64,000 nt of DNA from Cepaea nemoralis (taxonomy: Eukaryota > Mollusca > Gastropoda > Stylommatophora > Helicidae): contig JACEFZ010012647.1 in the NCBI GenBank assembly GCA_014155875.1, positions 451,001-515,000 of the forward strand, in the 5' to 3' direction. The position numbers and the translations under genes were made by a program. Shown here piece by piece: positions 24,498 through 36,119 of this stretch; within the stretch, counting starts at the first letter, position 1; each line of letters opens with the position of its first letter. A model generated the notes under the pieces. It was not told the origin of the DNA. It did not search any database and saw nothing but the letters and a program-made list of their open reading frames with translations.

Positions 24498-26453
24498 TTA
24501 TCTTGTGAGTGGTAATATTGATGTTTTATTATTCTTAAATTTGCAATTTCTGTTTGATGCTAATAGTTTTGACACTGCCTGCCGAACCCAGTAAGTATAT
24601 GCTGTTACCAGTTTTTGATGTGATTTGCCTGGTGGTATAGTGTAAGCGGTGAGTCTTGAGTTTTTTGTATATCTTGGGGTATACTGTTGTTTTCTAACTG
24701 TATGTGTTTTTCTTGTATTTACTGTTTTCAACATCCGATGACGTATTTCCTTTCCCATAACTATAGTATTCATCAGAGTTAAGAATATTGTAACCCTAAG
24801 TTTGATGCATTCTGCACATGTCTGACGACGCTGCCACTCTAATAAGCCACATGCTATCGGTGTGACTGTTGGCTGTTCATGTGTCAGTGGTTTGTCTGTC
24901 TCTTTGTCAGTGACCTGTTCTATGTGGTGAGTTTCTGATTTCTTGTCATCTTGTTGACAGTGTTTCTCACAAGTGTTTTCTATCTGTTGTTTGTTGCTTT
25001 TTTCTATTTGTATGTCTGAGGCTCTTACCTCTGTTCGTTTGCACAATTTACATGATCGGACATGGCTTCTGATGTCCTTCTCACAGCCTGGCCAGTAGAA
25101 CCTGGATAATAATCTCTTTCTAGTCTTGGCCAAACTGATATGGTCTGCACTCGGGGCGATGTGTGCCCGTTCCAGAGCGTTACTGCGCTCTCGCACTGTC
25201 AGCACCCTTTGTAAGATACATGTTGCATCTTTCGTGTATTCTCTCATGAGAATTTCATTCATCATTACAAATGACCACTTGCCTAATTTCGATTGTTTAG
25301 GTGGGCAGTTTGCCCGCTGAAAACAAGTTCGCAGTGTCTTGTCGTCTCTTTGTTGCTTTGCACGGTCTTCAGTTTGGATGTCTGGTACCCGTCTAGTGTC
25401 TGTCTGGTCAGCCCGAGGTATGACCACGTTATCTTCTTTATTGTCTTTCTTAATATATTGTCTGGAGTCTGTATTCTCCCGTGTCATTTTACCATTCCAT
25501 CTTTGGGCTTCATCTTTTGCACACTCTGTCACTCCCGGTATGTTACCTATCATTAGTCCTGCAAGTGGACTAGGCAACACTGCTACTCGTATTCTCCCTT
25601 CATAGTACGGGCAGGATATATGCACCCATGCTATAGCATACTTTTCCTTTGTACCACCGAAGGTACTGCACGTCACGCTCTCTCCCGTGTAGTCGCTACT
25701 CCTTACCAGGCTATGATCTACACCAGCTATTGACGACCCTGTATTCCTAACGCAGGTGGTCAACTTCCCGTTCACGAGTGCTTTGTGGGATTTTAAAGTC
25801 CCGCTATGAATACTGCTCGCACTCGACTTCCGTGTAGGCACTATTTGACTACACGCAGGGTTACCGATCCGTTGTCTTTTATGTCTGTCTGTTGCTATGT
25901 ATCCTAAGTTTGTCTTTTGGTCATGTTCTTGTTTAGTCACTCGTCTCAGTCTACACTCTCTGGCTACGTGGTCCAAGCTGTTACAGACCCAACATTTTCG
26001 ACTGCTTATGTAGTCTGTGTACCTATCAACTCTATTGGAAGGACGGTTTCTGATGTCTGCGTCGTGCTTAGGGTTTCTGTCGCCTATTTTAAGAGACTCT
26101 TGTTGGCGACCACAATATGTACATTCACTTACTGGCTCTGATCGAGCTACCTTAGCTGGTCTCTGTAGAGCCGGTCTATATTGAGTAGTTGGGTGTTCTC
26201 CACTCTTGGGTTTATTCTGCTGGTCTTTACCTTGGTTCTCGTTACGTTTCTGGAGTTCTGTCCTAAGTTCTTTCACTGTCAACCCACATCTTCCACCTAA
26301 AGCTATGAAATCTGTCCGGTGATCTTTACTCTTGGGTCTATTCTGCTGGTCGTTACCTTGGTTATTATTCCGTTTCTGCAGTTCTGTCTTGAGCTCTGTC
26401 ACTGTCAACCCACACCTCACACCTAAATCTATGACGTCCGACCATGTAGGCAT
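24498..26453 (-). CDS. 651-aa gag-type/protease/H2C2 protein of a non-autonomous LTR element
   Basis: An uninterrupted ORF from an ATG at 26453. Residues 1-90 hold a tandemly duplicated gag N-terminal module (residues 4-43 and 48-84, each with GxRCGLTVxELxTELQKRN). There is a CxxC at 111-114 and a CCHC knuckle at Cys154, Cys157, His162, Cys167. The protease-like segment 231-310 has VRNTGSS, where relatives have RDTG, so the catalytic Asp is Asn237. MIGNIPGV follows. An integrase-type H2C2 zinc site sits at His431, His438, Cys468, Cys471 with RFYWPGCEKDI between. The H2C2 after the protease with no RT between fits gmr1-like gene order (gag-PR-IN-RT-RH). The capsid core, DDE integrase, RT and RNase H are absent. 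The tail after residue 475 is basic, low in similarity and unassigned. An open frame across so many lost domains suggests a non-autonomous family. Translation itself is inferred. Confidence 0.75.
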   Translation of the reverse strand: MPTWSDVIDLGVRCGLTVTELKTELQKRNNNQGNDQQNRPKSKDHRTDFIALGGRCGLTVKELRTELQKRNENQGKDQQNKPKSGEHPTTQYRPALQRPAKVARSEPVSECTYCGRQQESLKIGDRNPKHDADIRNRPSNRVDRYTDYISSRKCWVCNSLDHVARECRLRRVTKQEHDQKTNLGYIATDRHKRQRIGNPACSQIVPTRKSSASSIHSGTLKSHKALVNGKLTTCVRNTGSSIAGVDHSLVRSSDYTGESVTCSTFGGTKEKYAIAWVHISCPYYEGRIRVAVLPSPLAGLMIGNIPGVTECAKDEAQRWNGKMTRENTDSRQYIKKDNKEDNVVIPRADQTDTRRVPDIQTEDRAKQQRDDKTLRTCFQRANCPPKQSKLGKWSFVMMNEILMREYTKDATCILQRVLTVRERSNALERAHIAPSADHISLAKTRKRLLSRFYWPGCEKDIRSHVRSCKLCKRTEVRASDIQIEKSNKQQIENTCEKHCQQDDKKSETHHIEQVTDKETDKPLTHEQPTVTPIACGLLEWQRRQTCAECIKLRVTIFLTLMNTIVMGKEIRHRMLKTVNTRKTHTVRKQQYTPRYTKNSRLTAYTIPPGKSHQKLVTAYTYWVRQAVSKLLASNRNCKFKNNKTSILPLTR

Positions 26454-27749
26454 GGTTATATGATGTCACTACTGCGTGGTATATCTATTACTATCTGTAC
26501 ACGCAGACCACTCAAGTGTTGCTGCTTGTCTTGTTATGATAACATCGACACAGTGTTGACCCTGCTGTAACACTGTTCAAACCAATAATCCTTTGCCGGA
26601 CATCCAACGGCACTTATCCACCACCGTTTGACAAACTGAATACCTGTGGAGTGAGCAACCCTAATAATGATGGTACATGTATATATAGTCATGAAATGTG
26701 CCCAAATGACCCTAAACCAATAAGCAGAATATACACAGTAATCAATAAGGAAGACTTGACCTGTGTATCTCTAGCGCTGGTGTCCCTGGTGACTTGGTCC
26801 AACTGCTCGGCTCCAGCTCCGCTTGTTTCAGGACTTGGTAAGGATCAGCCTGGCTCCACCTCGGTTCAACTGGCATGGACTTGCTCAACTGGGTCGTCAG
26901 GTGCCCTGGTGGCTCCCCAAATGTGGTGTAGATACCCTCTATGCTCCCGCTGCATAACCATGTGGACAAATCTGGAACGAATACTCAATGCTGATAACGC
27001 GATTAGTTCTTGAAAACACTATAATGTCTGGAGCACATGTAGTGTATGTGGCTGCGCGCCCTTATTTTGAACTTTTGGAGAACTTGAATTATTGTGCTTT
27101 ATAGGCACCCTGCACCATTAGCCAACCATTGCTGTGGTTGATAGCCATGCTTGTTTGCTGATACTCCTTGTGAAAAGTGTTCCCTTTCATTACCACTGTC
27201 TATTTTCACTATCGGCACTGTTCTTAAAGAGACCAGATAACGTCTGCCGTATTCATACAATGTTCTCCGTCGTTAAACACCCCCTTATTGAGTACTTTAA
27301 TATCGTTGTCTTCGTATTGTTCAACTTTACATCCAATATTGTTCAATACTAGTATATACTTTGCCATCTCTCATAACATCACATGAATCACAGCGGCACA
27401 TCTATTTCCTATTTCCACATTCAATGTTATTTGACCCCAATTACAGGTCTAATCACAGTTAAAACTTTAACTTTCAATGTTCTTTGATCCTCGTACCCAT
27501 TTTAATTAGCTGTTGATTAATGCCCACTGCGAATTACTTTATTGTTTATATGGCGTTAACTTTGCAGAGTTTACAATCAATGCACTGGTACATTTGTAAC
27601 TTTGCCGTGTTCCTGGCTTTTCACTAGCCGTATTCTAGTGTTTGTTCTTAACTTTGATCTGCAACTTTTCAAGCAGTTTACTTTTTCTGTTAATTACCGT
27701 TCCACGGTCCTCCTTTGCCCAGTTCAGTTACCGGCTTGGCCCCCATGTA
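26454..27749 (-). other. 5' leader of the nested element
   Basis: 1.3 kb between the 5' LTR and the ORF start. No gene. The frame 26651-27013 on the plus strand has no recognisable family. Confidence 0.5.
27730..27749 (-). promoter_or_regulatory. Primer-binding site of the nested element
   Basis: On the minus strand, just after the 5' LTR, TGGGGGCCAAGCCGG resembles the tRNA-Pro-type primer site TGGGGGCTCGTCCGG known from several retroelements. The tRNA assignment is inference. Confidence 0.55.
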
Positions 27750-28415
27750 TGCCAATGCGCTGTTAGGGGTATGCTGACGCTACACTGGCAAACTACGCTT
27801 GAACTCATACTAGAATACACAGAACCACCACGGCTTTCCATGAGTGAAAAACACGCTGAATAATTAGCTTTATTTCTTCACAAGCAGTTCATACAGTTAT
27901 ATACGTGCATAACTAACCTACTTACAACTCGTAGGACGGGGTCACTACCGACCCGTTCAGCTACACCACTAGCCTCCCTCCGTGTAAACATGTCTTCACC
28001 GGCATGGCGGATTTACTACACATCTCGCCTTCTGTGCAACTGGTATCAGGAACTATGTCGTTCTTTCTCCCTGTTGTCAAGCGCTGGTTGCTTGACATAG
28101 TCGGACATCTTCCTACTAGAACAATGGATTAGTACGTTCTATGAAATGTACATGGCGGTGTTCCCGACAGACTCAATTCTCTGCTTTCGTGATCTGTCTG
28201 TCATGGCTTCCCAACTCCGACTGACTCCCTTTGTCCGTGCGCCCTGCTCGACCCTCCTAATCACGTGGCCTCCTCCTCGCAATTCTATTGGCCACTATCT
28301 TTAGCCCGTTACCGGTGTCTTTTTCCTTATCACTCTCCGTGCTTATTTATCACTATTAATGTTTCAACAATCTATGTTGCTGCTAACCAGGTCTTAAGTA
28401 ATCTGACTCATGGCA
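27750..28415 (-). repeat. 5' LTR of the nested gmr1-like element
   Basis: 666 bp, TG...CA, matching 21383-22048 except for one G/A and one T/C difference. On the minus strand it is followed by the primer-binding site. Confidence 0.95.
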
Positions 28416-29279
28416 CCCTGCCTGGAAGTAAACTCAGTTCTTGGTGGTACTCGAGCTGGCTCAGTATGTGCAGGCCTACATTCTACCGTTTGTGGGACTA
28501 CCTCAGCCTGCACCGGCCCGTACCGCCCCTGCTGAAACTCAACTTTCACCGCTGAAGGTACGCTTGACTGAATTTCCCCAGTGTTCTCATTTCTGGCTCT
28601 CACCTCTACCTCTCTGATTTCAGCACCTAGTGGGGCCCGCACACCTTCCCATGTTTGTGCGCACTCCCTGACTTGAAGAAAAGTCACAGATGAATCTTGT
28701 GCGATCTTTTCTTTTAGGACAGTTTGGGTGAAACTGTCCCTTATGCCAGCCACAAACTGGTCTCGAAGGGCCTCCCCATCCAAAACAGGGACGCCTTGCG
28801 TTTCCTGGGCCTTCACTACCCTCTTGAACTCAGCATTGACCCTATGGGAGAAGTCATGGACTGTCTCCCCAGCTCGCTGGCGTATTGTGAATAACGTTGC
28901 CAGGAGCTCCCGTAGACTCTTCTTCTCACCATATATCTTCAGCAAGGCCTGTAGCATGGCCTCGGGATCTTCCTCAGAAGCATGGAGTTCCAACTCCCTC
29001 CTGACAGGACTGGTTATGCTGTCGAAAATAACATCCACCTTATCGACAGTCTCTAACATGCCAGCCCTCCAAGCTGACGTACTCTTCTACTGATGGCCCA
29101 CCTTTCTCCCCAAAACACCGAACAGGCTTTCTGGTTGGTACTACAACGTACCTCAAAGCCTCAGTGAGCTCGCGTGGTGGAGCATCCACTGGGCGGGGAT
29201 CTTCGGTTCCCATCGTAGAAACTGTCGGCGACTCATCTTGTTCAACTCTCACTGCCGCACGAGTACTTCTGGTCTCCAT
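28416..29279 (-). pseudogene. Gypsy gag, 5' part, interrupted
   Basis: A start at 29279 (METRSTRAAVRVEQDES) leads through a frameshift near 29050 into a 221-codon capsid frame (28394-29059), whose last codons run into the nested LTR. Retrotransposon gag features are EEDPEAMLQALLKIYGEKKSLRELLATLF, read as two short blocks, then RAGETVHDFSHRV and LRDQFVAGI. The frame is cut at EFTSRQG by the nested 7-kb element. The remaining gag (YGEIDFLQREMSEI and the zinc knuckle) resumes at 21382. No env is seen. Confidence 0.85.
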
Positions 29280-29495
29280 CTTAAGGACAAGATACTATGC
29301 TACGGGTGGTTCTGCAATGGAGCCTAACTAGCTAACCTGGGTTTTGCTATCTCTATAAGACTATTACCAACTATACCAAAAATGAACCGACAAAAAAACC
29401 AACTAAAGATCTCAACTAAACCACTCATTTGGTACCACAACAATCCTACCAGAATAATTCTAAGGCTGTCACTGACCTGGTACAGGCTCGCCACT
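29280..29495 (-). promoter_or_regulatory. Gypsy leader with primer-binding site
   Basis: On the minus strand, two bases after the LTR end (TTTTCA), comes TGGCGAGCCTGTACCAGG, the TGG-initial signature of a primer-binding site. The rest of the leader has no feature I recognise. Confidence 0.6.
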
Positions 29496-30461
29496 TGAAA
29501 ACAGAGGTATAAACAGGAAGCAAGGACCACTTACTTCTGCTACGGTGATGTGAGGAGAAGAGCGCAAACCCTGACTTCGTAGGGCCAAAGAAGAAAATGA
29601 ATAAAGAGAAAGAACCTCTCACCGTCCTCGGTTAACAAGAATAGAAAAGAATTAAGGTTTAAGAAGATCCCAGGGTGGGCCGACAGGGGATTAGAACAAT
29701 ATTCTCCAATCCCAGACAAAGAATTACTCCAAGGGCTGTTCTAACACCAATGACTATAACACTAGAGTCTATCAACTAAACAACAAAGTAAGGGTAACAC
29801 AAGCATCATTTGTTTATTACACTTCTAAACTTCACAATAATATACAGACATGTAGCATCAACAAAGAAATTAGGATACATTTTTACCCACTGTTTGCAAT
29901 GTTCTGTTAATGTTACATTCTATGTGTCACTAATACTAATTAAATTCACTTCTAATCTACTATATACCGATTATAATCTAATCAATGCAATATAAGGTTT
30001 CTGATAATATTTATGTACGCAGTACACTCAAAGACTAATTCACAAATTGAATAAATCATTCAAAAACTGGTACAGAAAGTCAGACGTGGCCCATAGTTTT
30101 GCTGTCAACAGCGTTGTGGTAAAGTGGATACGACAGCAATTCTTAATCCCGCTTACTGCATTCGAAACACAGCTGCTAGAGATTAGGAAGCAGACCGTTT
30201 TGAGCTGGATTAACACAGTGGTATGAATGCCTATCGTTCAGAAAGCAATGACAAACTACTGAATGTAAACTTGGCAAGAAATCACAAACAGCTCAATAAT
30301 GCTGGTGTTGACTGCAAAGTCACGTAAAGTATATGCACAATTGAACATTGAAGAATTAGAGTACATGGATGGTGGTCTGTGATTGCGGTTGAAAATTATC
30401 TCTACTTAGAAGCATGCTATGTAGATTTATGTTTTCGGGCATACTCTTTGTTGGGTATTTA
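29496..30461 (-). repeat. Extra 966-bp X-F segment inserted in the 5' LTR
   Basis: 29496-29879 copies the first 384 bp (X) of the LTR. 29878-30461 copies segment F, the genomic DNA that flanks the other LTR, including its TTTA. A complete LTR then follows. The order is X-F-[X+rest of LTR] instead of one LTR. The X/F joint falls at a shared CA dinucleotide (29878-29879). SINE copy 3 lies within. Confidence 0.9.
30087..30344 (+). mobile_element. tRNA-derived SINE, copy 3 (duplicate of copy 2)
   Basis: Near-identical to 12008-12265 because it belongs to the duplicated segment F. It is not an independent insertion. Confidence 0.85.
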
Positions 30462-33400
30462 TGAAAACAGAGGTATAAACAGGAAGCAAGGACCACTTAC
30501 TTCTGCTACGGTGATGTGAGGAGAAGAGCGCAAACCCTGACTTCGTAGGGCCAAAGAAGAAAATGAATAAAGAGAAAGAACCTCTCACCGTCCTCGGTTA
30601 ACAAGAATAGAAAAGAATTAAGGTTTAAGAAGATCCCAGGGTGGGCCGACAGGGGATTAGAACAATATTCTCCAATCCCAGACAAAGAATTACTCCAAGG
30701 GCTGTTCTAACACCAATGACTATAACACTAGAGTCTATCAACTAAACAACAAAGTAAGGGTAACACAAGCATCATTTGTTTATTACACTTCTAAACTTCA
30801 CAATAATATACAGACATGTAGCATCAACAAAGAAATTAAGATACAGCAAAAATCAAACAGCAAAGACACTAACCTAACAAACCAAATTCCTAAGTGTAGC
30901 AAAAACTTCTAATCCAGTAAAAGCTACAAATCTACCAAACACTAATCCACCAAAACTGATCCACTAAAACTAATTTAACAAAAACTTCTAGTCCACCAAA
31001 GACTAATTTATCAAAAACTTCTAGTCCACCAAAAACTTCCAGTCTACTAAAAAACCCAGGAAAATCTAAAATCTAAAGCTAGAATTCTGGCTTTTCCTGT
31101 AGATAAAATAAAAACCAACAAAAATATTAGGCAAAGACAAGTCAAACATCTCAACATGATGACCCAACAAGACAAAAACAACACCCAGTCTCTATACGTA
31201 AGACAGACACTCTTGTACTTGTGACGAATAGACACAAGACGCAACATCCTGACACATTCATTAGATTCACTTACATCACGAGCAAACAACATCTCAACAC
31301 TGACCTGGCCAACATACATCAGACATTGTAGGCAAACACAAACGCAACATCTAATTAATAATCATCAAAGACTCATTATTTGCCTCAACACATGGACTTC
31401 ATAGGACCACCACTACAACACTAGTGTATGTAAACAATGTCTTTGTGGCACAAACATAGTCATGGACTGTGTAAATTCACACCAACCGCACGATGCTTCA
31501 ACTGGACAACAATGATATGAATAGGTTATAGGATATGCTCCACATAAAATATAAATGACAGGGAGCACCTATTCAACAGCCTCCAATGTTTTCTACACAT
31601 TCACCTGACACCCTCAATCCCACACCATAACCCTGATTGTGGTTAAGATTACAATAGTCTACATACACCCGCCTCGATTACTACCAGCCACTTCAACCCC
31701 TGGCGGATATAATCATCATCATCCTCATCATGGCTATCATCATCATCCCATGACCACCACCATCACAAGCATAGTCATCATCATGTGATACTTATAACAC
31801 AATGTCCATCCAAGTAGCACTCAATCCGGTACCTACATCACTACACCCAGTCATTGAAAATAATTACCATAACCTCATTTATAACAGTAATTGCTCTGTC
31901 CATGCATGTCATACCTGATGGGTTTCCACTCTCCAGGTGGCCCCTGCTCTCCCATCAACACCGGTTTCAAAAACTCCAAATACTATATCCATTGATGTTC
32001 CCCCAATGAAACCAGAATTGAATTCCACCAGTCTATCATCATGCCCTCTCAGTTGCACCCTGATGCGACTTATGTCAAGAATTAGCCATCACTCACCATC
32101 CTGACATTTAAACACCTAGACCCATAAGGGATGCCATATGACACAGGGCACACCTCTCCTGCAATGCCCATGTTATGATAAAGGATATCAACAACATGAC
32201 ACCACACACATTACTGCATAATATTACACATTACTAGCCGACAAGTAAAACATGTTCAACCGTGGAAAGCAATGGACACATATACCCAGTGGGATTACGA
32301 TATTTGTAGAATGTGGCAATGTAACATTTGCACATAAAAGAATCACAACATTCACAGAAAGTTGAAGATATAAACATGTACTACACAGGAACTCAACCGA
32401 AGAACTCTGGGGCTACTAAGACAGCTCATAAAATAACCACACAATAGTATCAAGTGAAAGTACACAACAAAAATGTCCATGGCTGGATGCAGAACATCAG
32501 TACTAATATAATAACTAGTGTAATATATCTGATATCATTATTACACACTACTGTCATCCGGTGTGGTCTAATGTCAACCCAACCACCGTGTTACTAGGCA
32601 AAAGATGTACATTTGTGTCCTCTTTTCCCCATCATTCTTCCTATGATACACCGATTATAAATTTTGCTATCTTACGCTTTATGTCACATGACAACTACAT
32701 ATTAATATCTCTGCGAAGGGTGGCACGCAGCACTAAATCACATTCCTCCCCTTAGTAAAGACACACTTAACATGTAAGTACTCTTCTCTGCTCTACATAT
32801 GTTATAAATATTACCCATCATCATGGTTACTTTCCCCTACTCATTGTATATCCCACTTTTGCTACCTTGGGATATCTACATAGGGAAACCACAAAATCAG
32901 TTACACTGCCTATATTAGTTTAGTTATAGGAAACACCTACACCGGTCATATTCTACTGCACCTCACCAAACCTGATTGCTAACATCTCTCTTTACTAGCC
33001 TGTTAAATGTTATTCTCCTAAAGCTTCAGAGACACCAAATCACTCATCTACATTATCTGTATCATATATCATGATCAAGCTGACCTCATTAAATCAGTTG
33101 TACCTGATATAATAATGCCTAAAACAATTATAATATATATTGTTGCCATTAATATTATTCCTAATATTATTTCAAATTAATAACCAGCAAGCACTGATTG
33201 AGGCCAACACCATTAGTGTACTATTCCTTGCGACTAGACACATAGCAAGTGCATATAAATATCTTTGCGAAAGGTGGTACGTAGCATTAAATCACATTCT
33301 CTCCCCCGTGCGACAACCACCATGCTTAACTTAAAGCAGAATCTCAGTCACTGATTCCACCACTAACTTGATACACCTACAAATATTACTGCCTCCTGTT

Positions 33401-34477
33401 GACAGAGGTGATGCCAGACTTCACTTACTGCTGAACAACAAATTCCTATACTATATTGAATACTTAACTATATTGTAATGTACCTTGTCTTTCATTGACT
33501 GCAGTCCAAGTGTGTTTACTTTACTAACTCTCATAGCCACTCCACTAATATTCTGTATATTATTTTCTTCAATAATTCATACAACCAATATTTGCCCAGC
33601 TCTTACCACAACAAGATTCTTGAACTCAATAATTTACACCGCTGTAAAATAAACCATTAGTTCTGAATAATTATAAAGTATTACTAAGCCCCTGTGTGCC
33701 CAATTATCTCCTAACCTGTTAAACATTGTCTGCTCCTTTATCACTAGCCAATATTCCAAATTTACCTTTTAAGTTGCCTCGAGAACAAAGGCTAGATGTT
33801 ATTTGCTGAGCTGGCCTCCCACGTGTCAATTCTCCAAGTGCTGTTCCTCAGTCTCCCACTTTTCAGTCTCATAAAACTTAACACAAGTAGCTTCTAAATT
33901 GTTCCTTAATCCTTGTAAATAACTCGTCGAAGTCCAGATCGATCTGCGCCATTTTCTCCAAGAACCGGTAACTCTCATTTGCCATTACCTGGGCATGGTT
34001 CCGCACTCAGTTATCTGTAACCGGGCTTACAGATTTCTTTTGTTAATTTTAGTTACTGCTAGAGAAATTATTAACTTAAAGATTAAAGCTAGGAATCAGT
34101 ATAAGATTAGCTATATTTTAAATCTAATTAGTTTGATAATCACTTCATTATTATTATACTTTCATAGCTTTACTGAAGTATACATTTAAATAACCAAAAT
34201 ACTATGTCACACATGGTTTATAAAATTAAAATTAATACACATAAAAGAAATATAATATAAAACAAATTAATTATGGTTACATACCACTGCAAAACTTCAG
34301 GGTCTAACTACTAAACACACATTAGAAATAGGCATTGGCGCCTCGTCACTCAGTGTGGTGGACTACGGAAAAAGGGCCAGTTCTACCTGTGCGGGGCCTT
34401 ATATACTGGGGTCCCAGAGTTCCAGACCAATCACACGCCCTCTTGCAGAATTCCACCATCATCGCGAGCCGAGTACA
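30462..34477 (-). repeat. Complete 5' LTR of the Gypsy element
   Basis: TGAAAACAG to GAGTACA, flanked by TTTA on both sides (30458-30461 and 34478-34481). It matches 12383-16426 with scattered substitutions and small indels. Confidence 0.9.
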
Positions 34478-34481
34478 TTTA

Positions 34482-34996
34482 TATTTATAATTCCTATGTA
34501 ATCATTTCATTATGTTTAACCAACACAACAGTTCATATTAATTAAATTACCATACGGCTGCACATAATCTTAGCCACAATCTGAGTAATCGCACCACTTT
34601 TCAGCCCAATTTATAAAATACGCATCGAATGCAAATTATTATTTCTAAATTTCAGTTCCCGTCTTCGAATGTAAATAGTGAGAATTAGAGACACCAATAT
34701 GTCGCTCCCACCACGTAAGCAGTAAAGGGCACTTACTTGTCCTGACAGTCTGAAACAGCTGTCAAAGGCTGAGGTAACAAACTCCCATGTGGATGTGAAT
34801 GGCAAGGGGAAACCACCACGTTATCTTCCCAAGACGTCATGAAACTGGAAAGATCGAGGGAAGTGAGGGAGAGGTAGACCAAGAGACATAATTGAGACGG
34901 TTGCATGGAGGAATATCATCAGCGGAGGTGATCCAGAAAACCAATGACTGAGATCTGTGGGAAGTCATGAACGCCTACGTCAGCCGGCTTGTCACT
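34482..34996. other. Non-coding; possible LINE 3' tail
   Basis: Mostly featureless. 34855-34990 translates on the plus strand to GRGRPRDIIETVAW and DLWEVMNAYVSRLVT before a (TGA)n tail. This weakly resembles the C-terminal end of a LINE ORF2. Confidence 0.3.
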
Positions 34997-35011
34997 TGAT
35001 GATGATGATAC

Positions 35012-35080
<69 letters not shown>

Positions 35081-35082
35081 CG
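34997..35082. repeat. (TGA)n microsatellite
   Basis: About 27 near-perfect TGA/GAT units. The poly-Ser and poly-His minus-strand frames are read-through. Confidence 0.95.
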
Positions 35083-35314
35083 ACGACCACTTAAATGATG
35101 GATAGAAGGAATAGCTGAATCCATGGGAATCGCGATACATAACGCACCTAAAAAGGCACTCTCCCGCGGTTTAAACGTCACCTCGACACCGCAAGGTACA
35201 AGATGAGGTGAGATGAGATGTCAATTTATCGCATCCGTCGTCATGTGATGACCTTTGTCAAAACATTAATTGTTGTCAAATAAGCGAAGCCGTGCCTTGA
35301 TTAAACATGTAATC

Positions 35315-35480
35315 GTAATCGCATACCACGTTCGTAACACAGCTGCGCTGGTTTTCATTATGAAATGGTATGGGTGCCGGCCGTTCAGAAAGCAATGGTA
35401 ATACTAAAAGTAAACTTACCCAGAAATCACGACCTGATAAAAAATGCTGGAGTTGACTGCTACATCCGTAAAGGATATGT
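35315..35480 (+). mobile_element. tRNA-derived SINE, copy 4, 5'-truncated and diverged
   Basis: ACGTTCGTAACACAGCTGCG matches the B-box region. CCGTTCAGAAAGCAATGG, AAATGCTGGAGTTGACTGC and GTAAAGGATATG match the conserved body. The A-box half is missing. Confidence 0.7.
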
Positions 35481-35489
35481 AAGTATATT

Positions 35490-36110
35490 CTTTAAAAATC
35501 GTATCAGATACTTGTAGCCTCCGATACATACCGTATTGTTATTCTCAGTTTGTAGACGCGGCTACATAAGGTCTGTCTGCCTTAATTATAATAAAACATT
35601 AGGCTGTCGGAATCTTTAGTTTAAATGTTGATTTTATTTGTTGTGGCATCTATACGATGCATCAGCGTGAGTTGTTGTCTTAACCATTTCAGGCTTTCGT
35701 TATACGAACGACTTATTCTGTTCAGCAATGTTCATTATTGCGGTATGTCTTTATATGGAGACCTACGGTCATCAATATATCAGTGGTCCTAATGGTGTGA
35801 AGTATCAACCCTTGTCATCGCTTTTCTAGATTCTGTTATGTACTGGTTCTGGAGTAGGAATTTCCCTCTATATTAAATTCTCTAGGGATCCAGGTTCATT
35901 GTGTTTGGTGAGAACCTTAAGTGTTTCTGATTCGCAGACAATCGTTGGTTTATGAAAAATACTCTGTGATGGATAGACATGAGCTAGCAAAGACACAGTA
36001 CTATAGAGTTGTAGTCACTCACCACAAGTCGTAAGATAGGAACATTAAGAGTTAACAAACGAACAAAGACAAAGTTGGTTGTTCGCAATTAAACTCAGCG
36101 GTTCAAGGGG
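35490..36110. other. Non-coding spacer
   Basis: No gene or repeat recognised. Confidence 0.4.
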
Positions 36111-36119
36111 TAGCCACCT

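Larger units (their letters stand above)
21383..28415 (-). mobile_element. gmr1-like (copia-ordered Ty3) LTR element lacking reverse transcriptase
   Basis: 666-bp LTRs at 21383-22048 and 27750-28415 differ at only two positions, so insertion was recent. The LTR ends form TGCCA...TGGCA. The minus-strand order is 5' LTR, PBS, long leader, one 651-codon ORF, 2.4 kb of non-coding DNA, PPT and 3' LTR. It sits inside the gag of the Gypsy element. No target duplication is visible: the flanks are ccgta on the left and ccctg on the right, which suggests recombination between copies or end erosion. Confidence 0.9.
12379..34481 (-). mobile_element. Ty3/Gypsy LTR retrotransposon with about 4-kb LTRs, TSD TTTA, containing a nested element
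   Basis: On the minus strand the order is: 5' LTR region 34477-29496 (rearranged), PBS region, gag from 29279, pol to about 17450, PPT, 3' LTR 16426-12383. TTTA flanks both outer ends (12379-12382 and 34478-34481). Internal DNA is 16427-29495. Removing the nested element at 21383-28415 leaves about 6.0 kb, normal for a Gypsy, while the LTRs (4044 and 4016 bp) are exceptionally long. The LTRs differ by scattered substitutions and several indels (for example around 13690-13750 versus 31745-31810), so this insertion is older than the one nested inside it. gag and pol carry frameshifts. Confidence 0.9.

Noticed and set aside
26651..27013. 120-codon plus-strand frame in the nested element leader
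   Set aside because: No recognisable domain, and it is antisense to the element. Most likely a chance frame.
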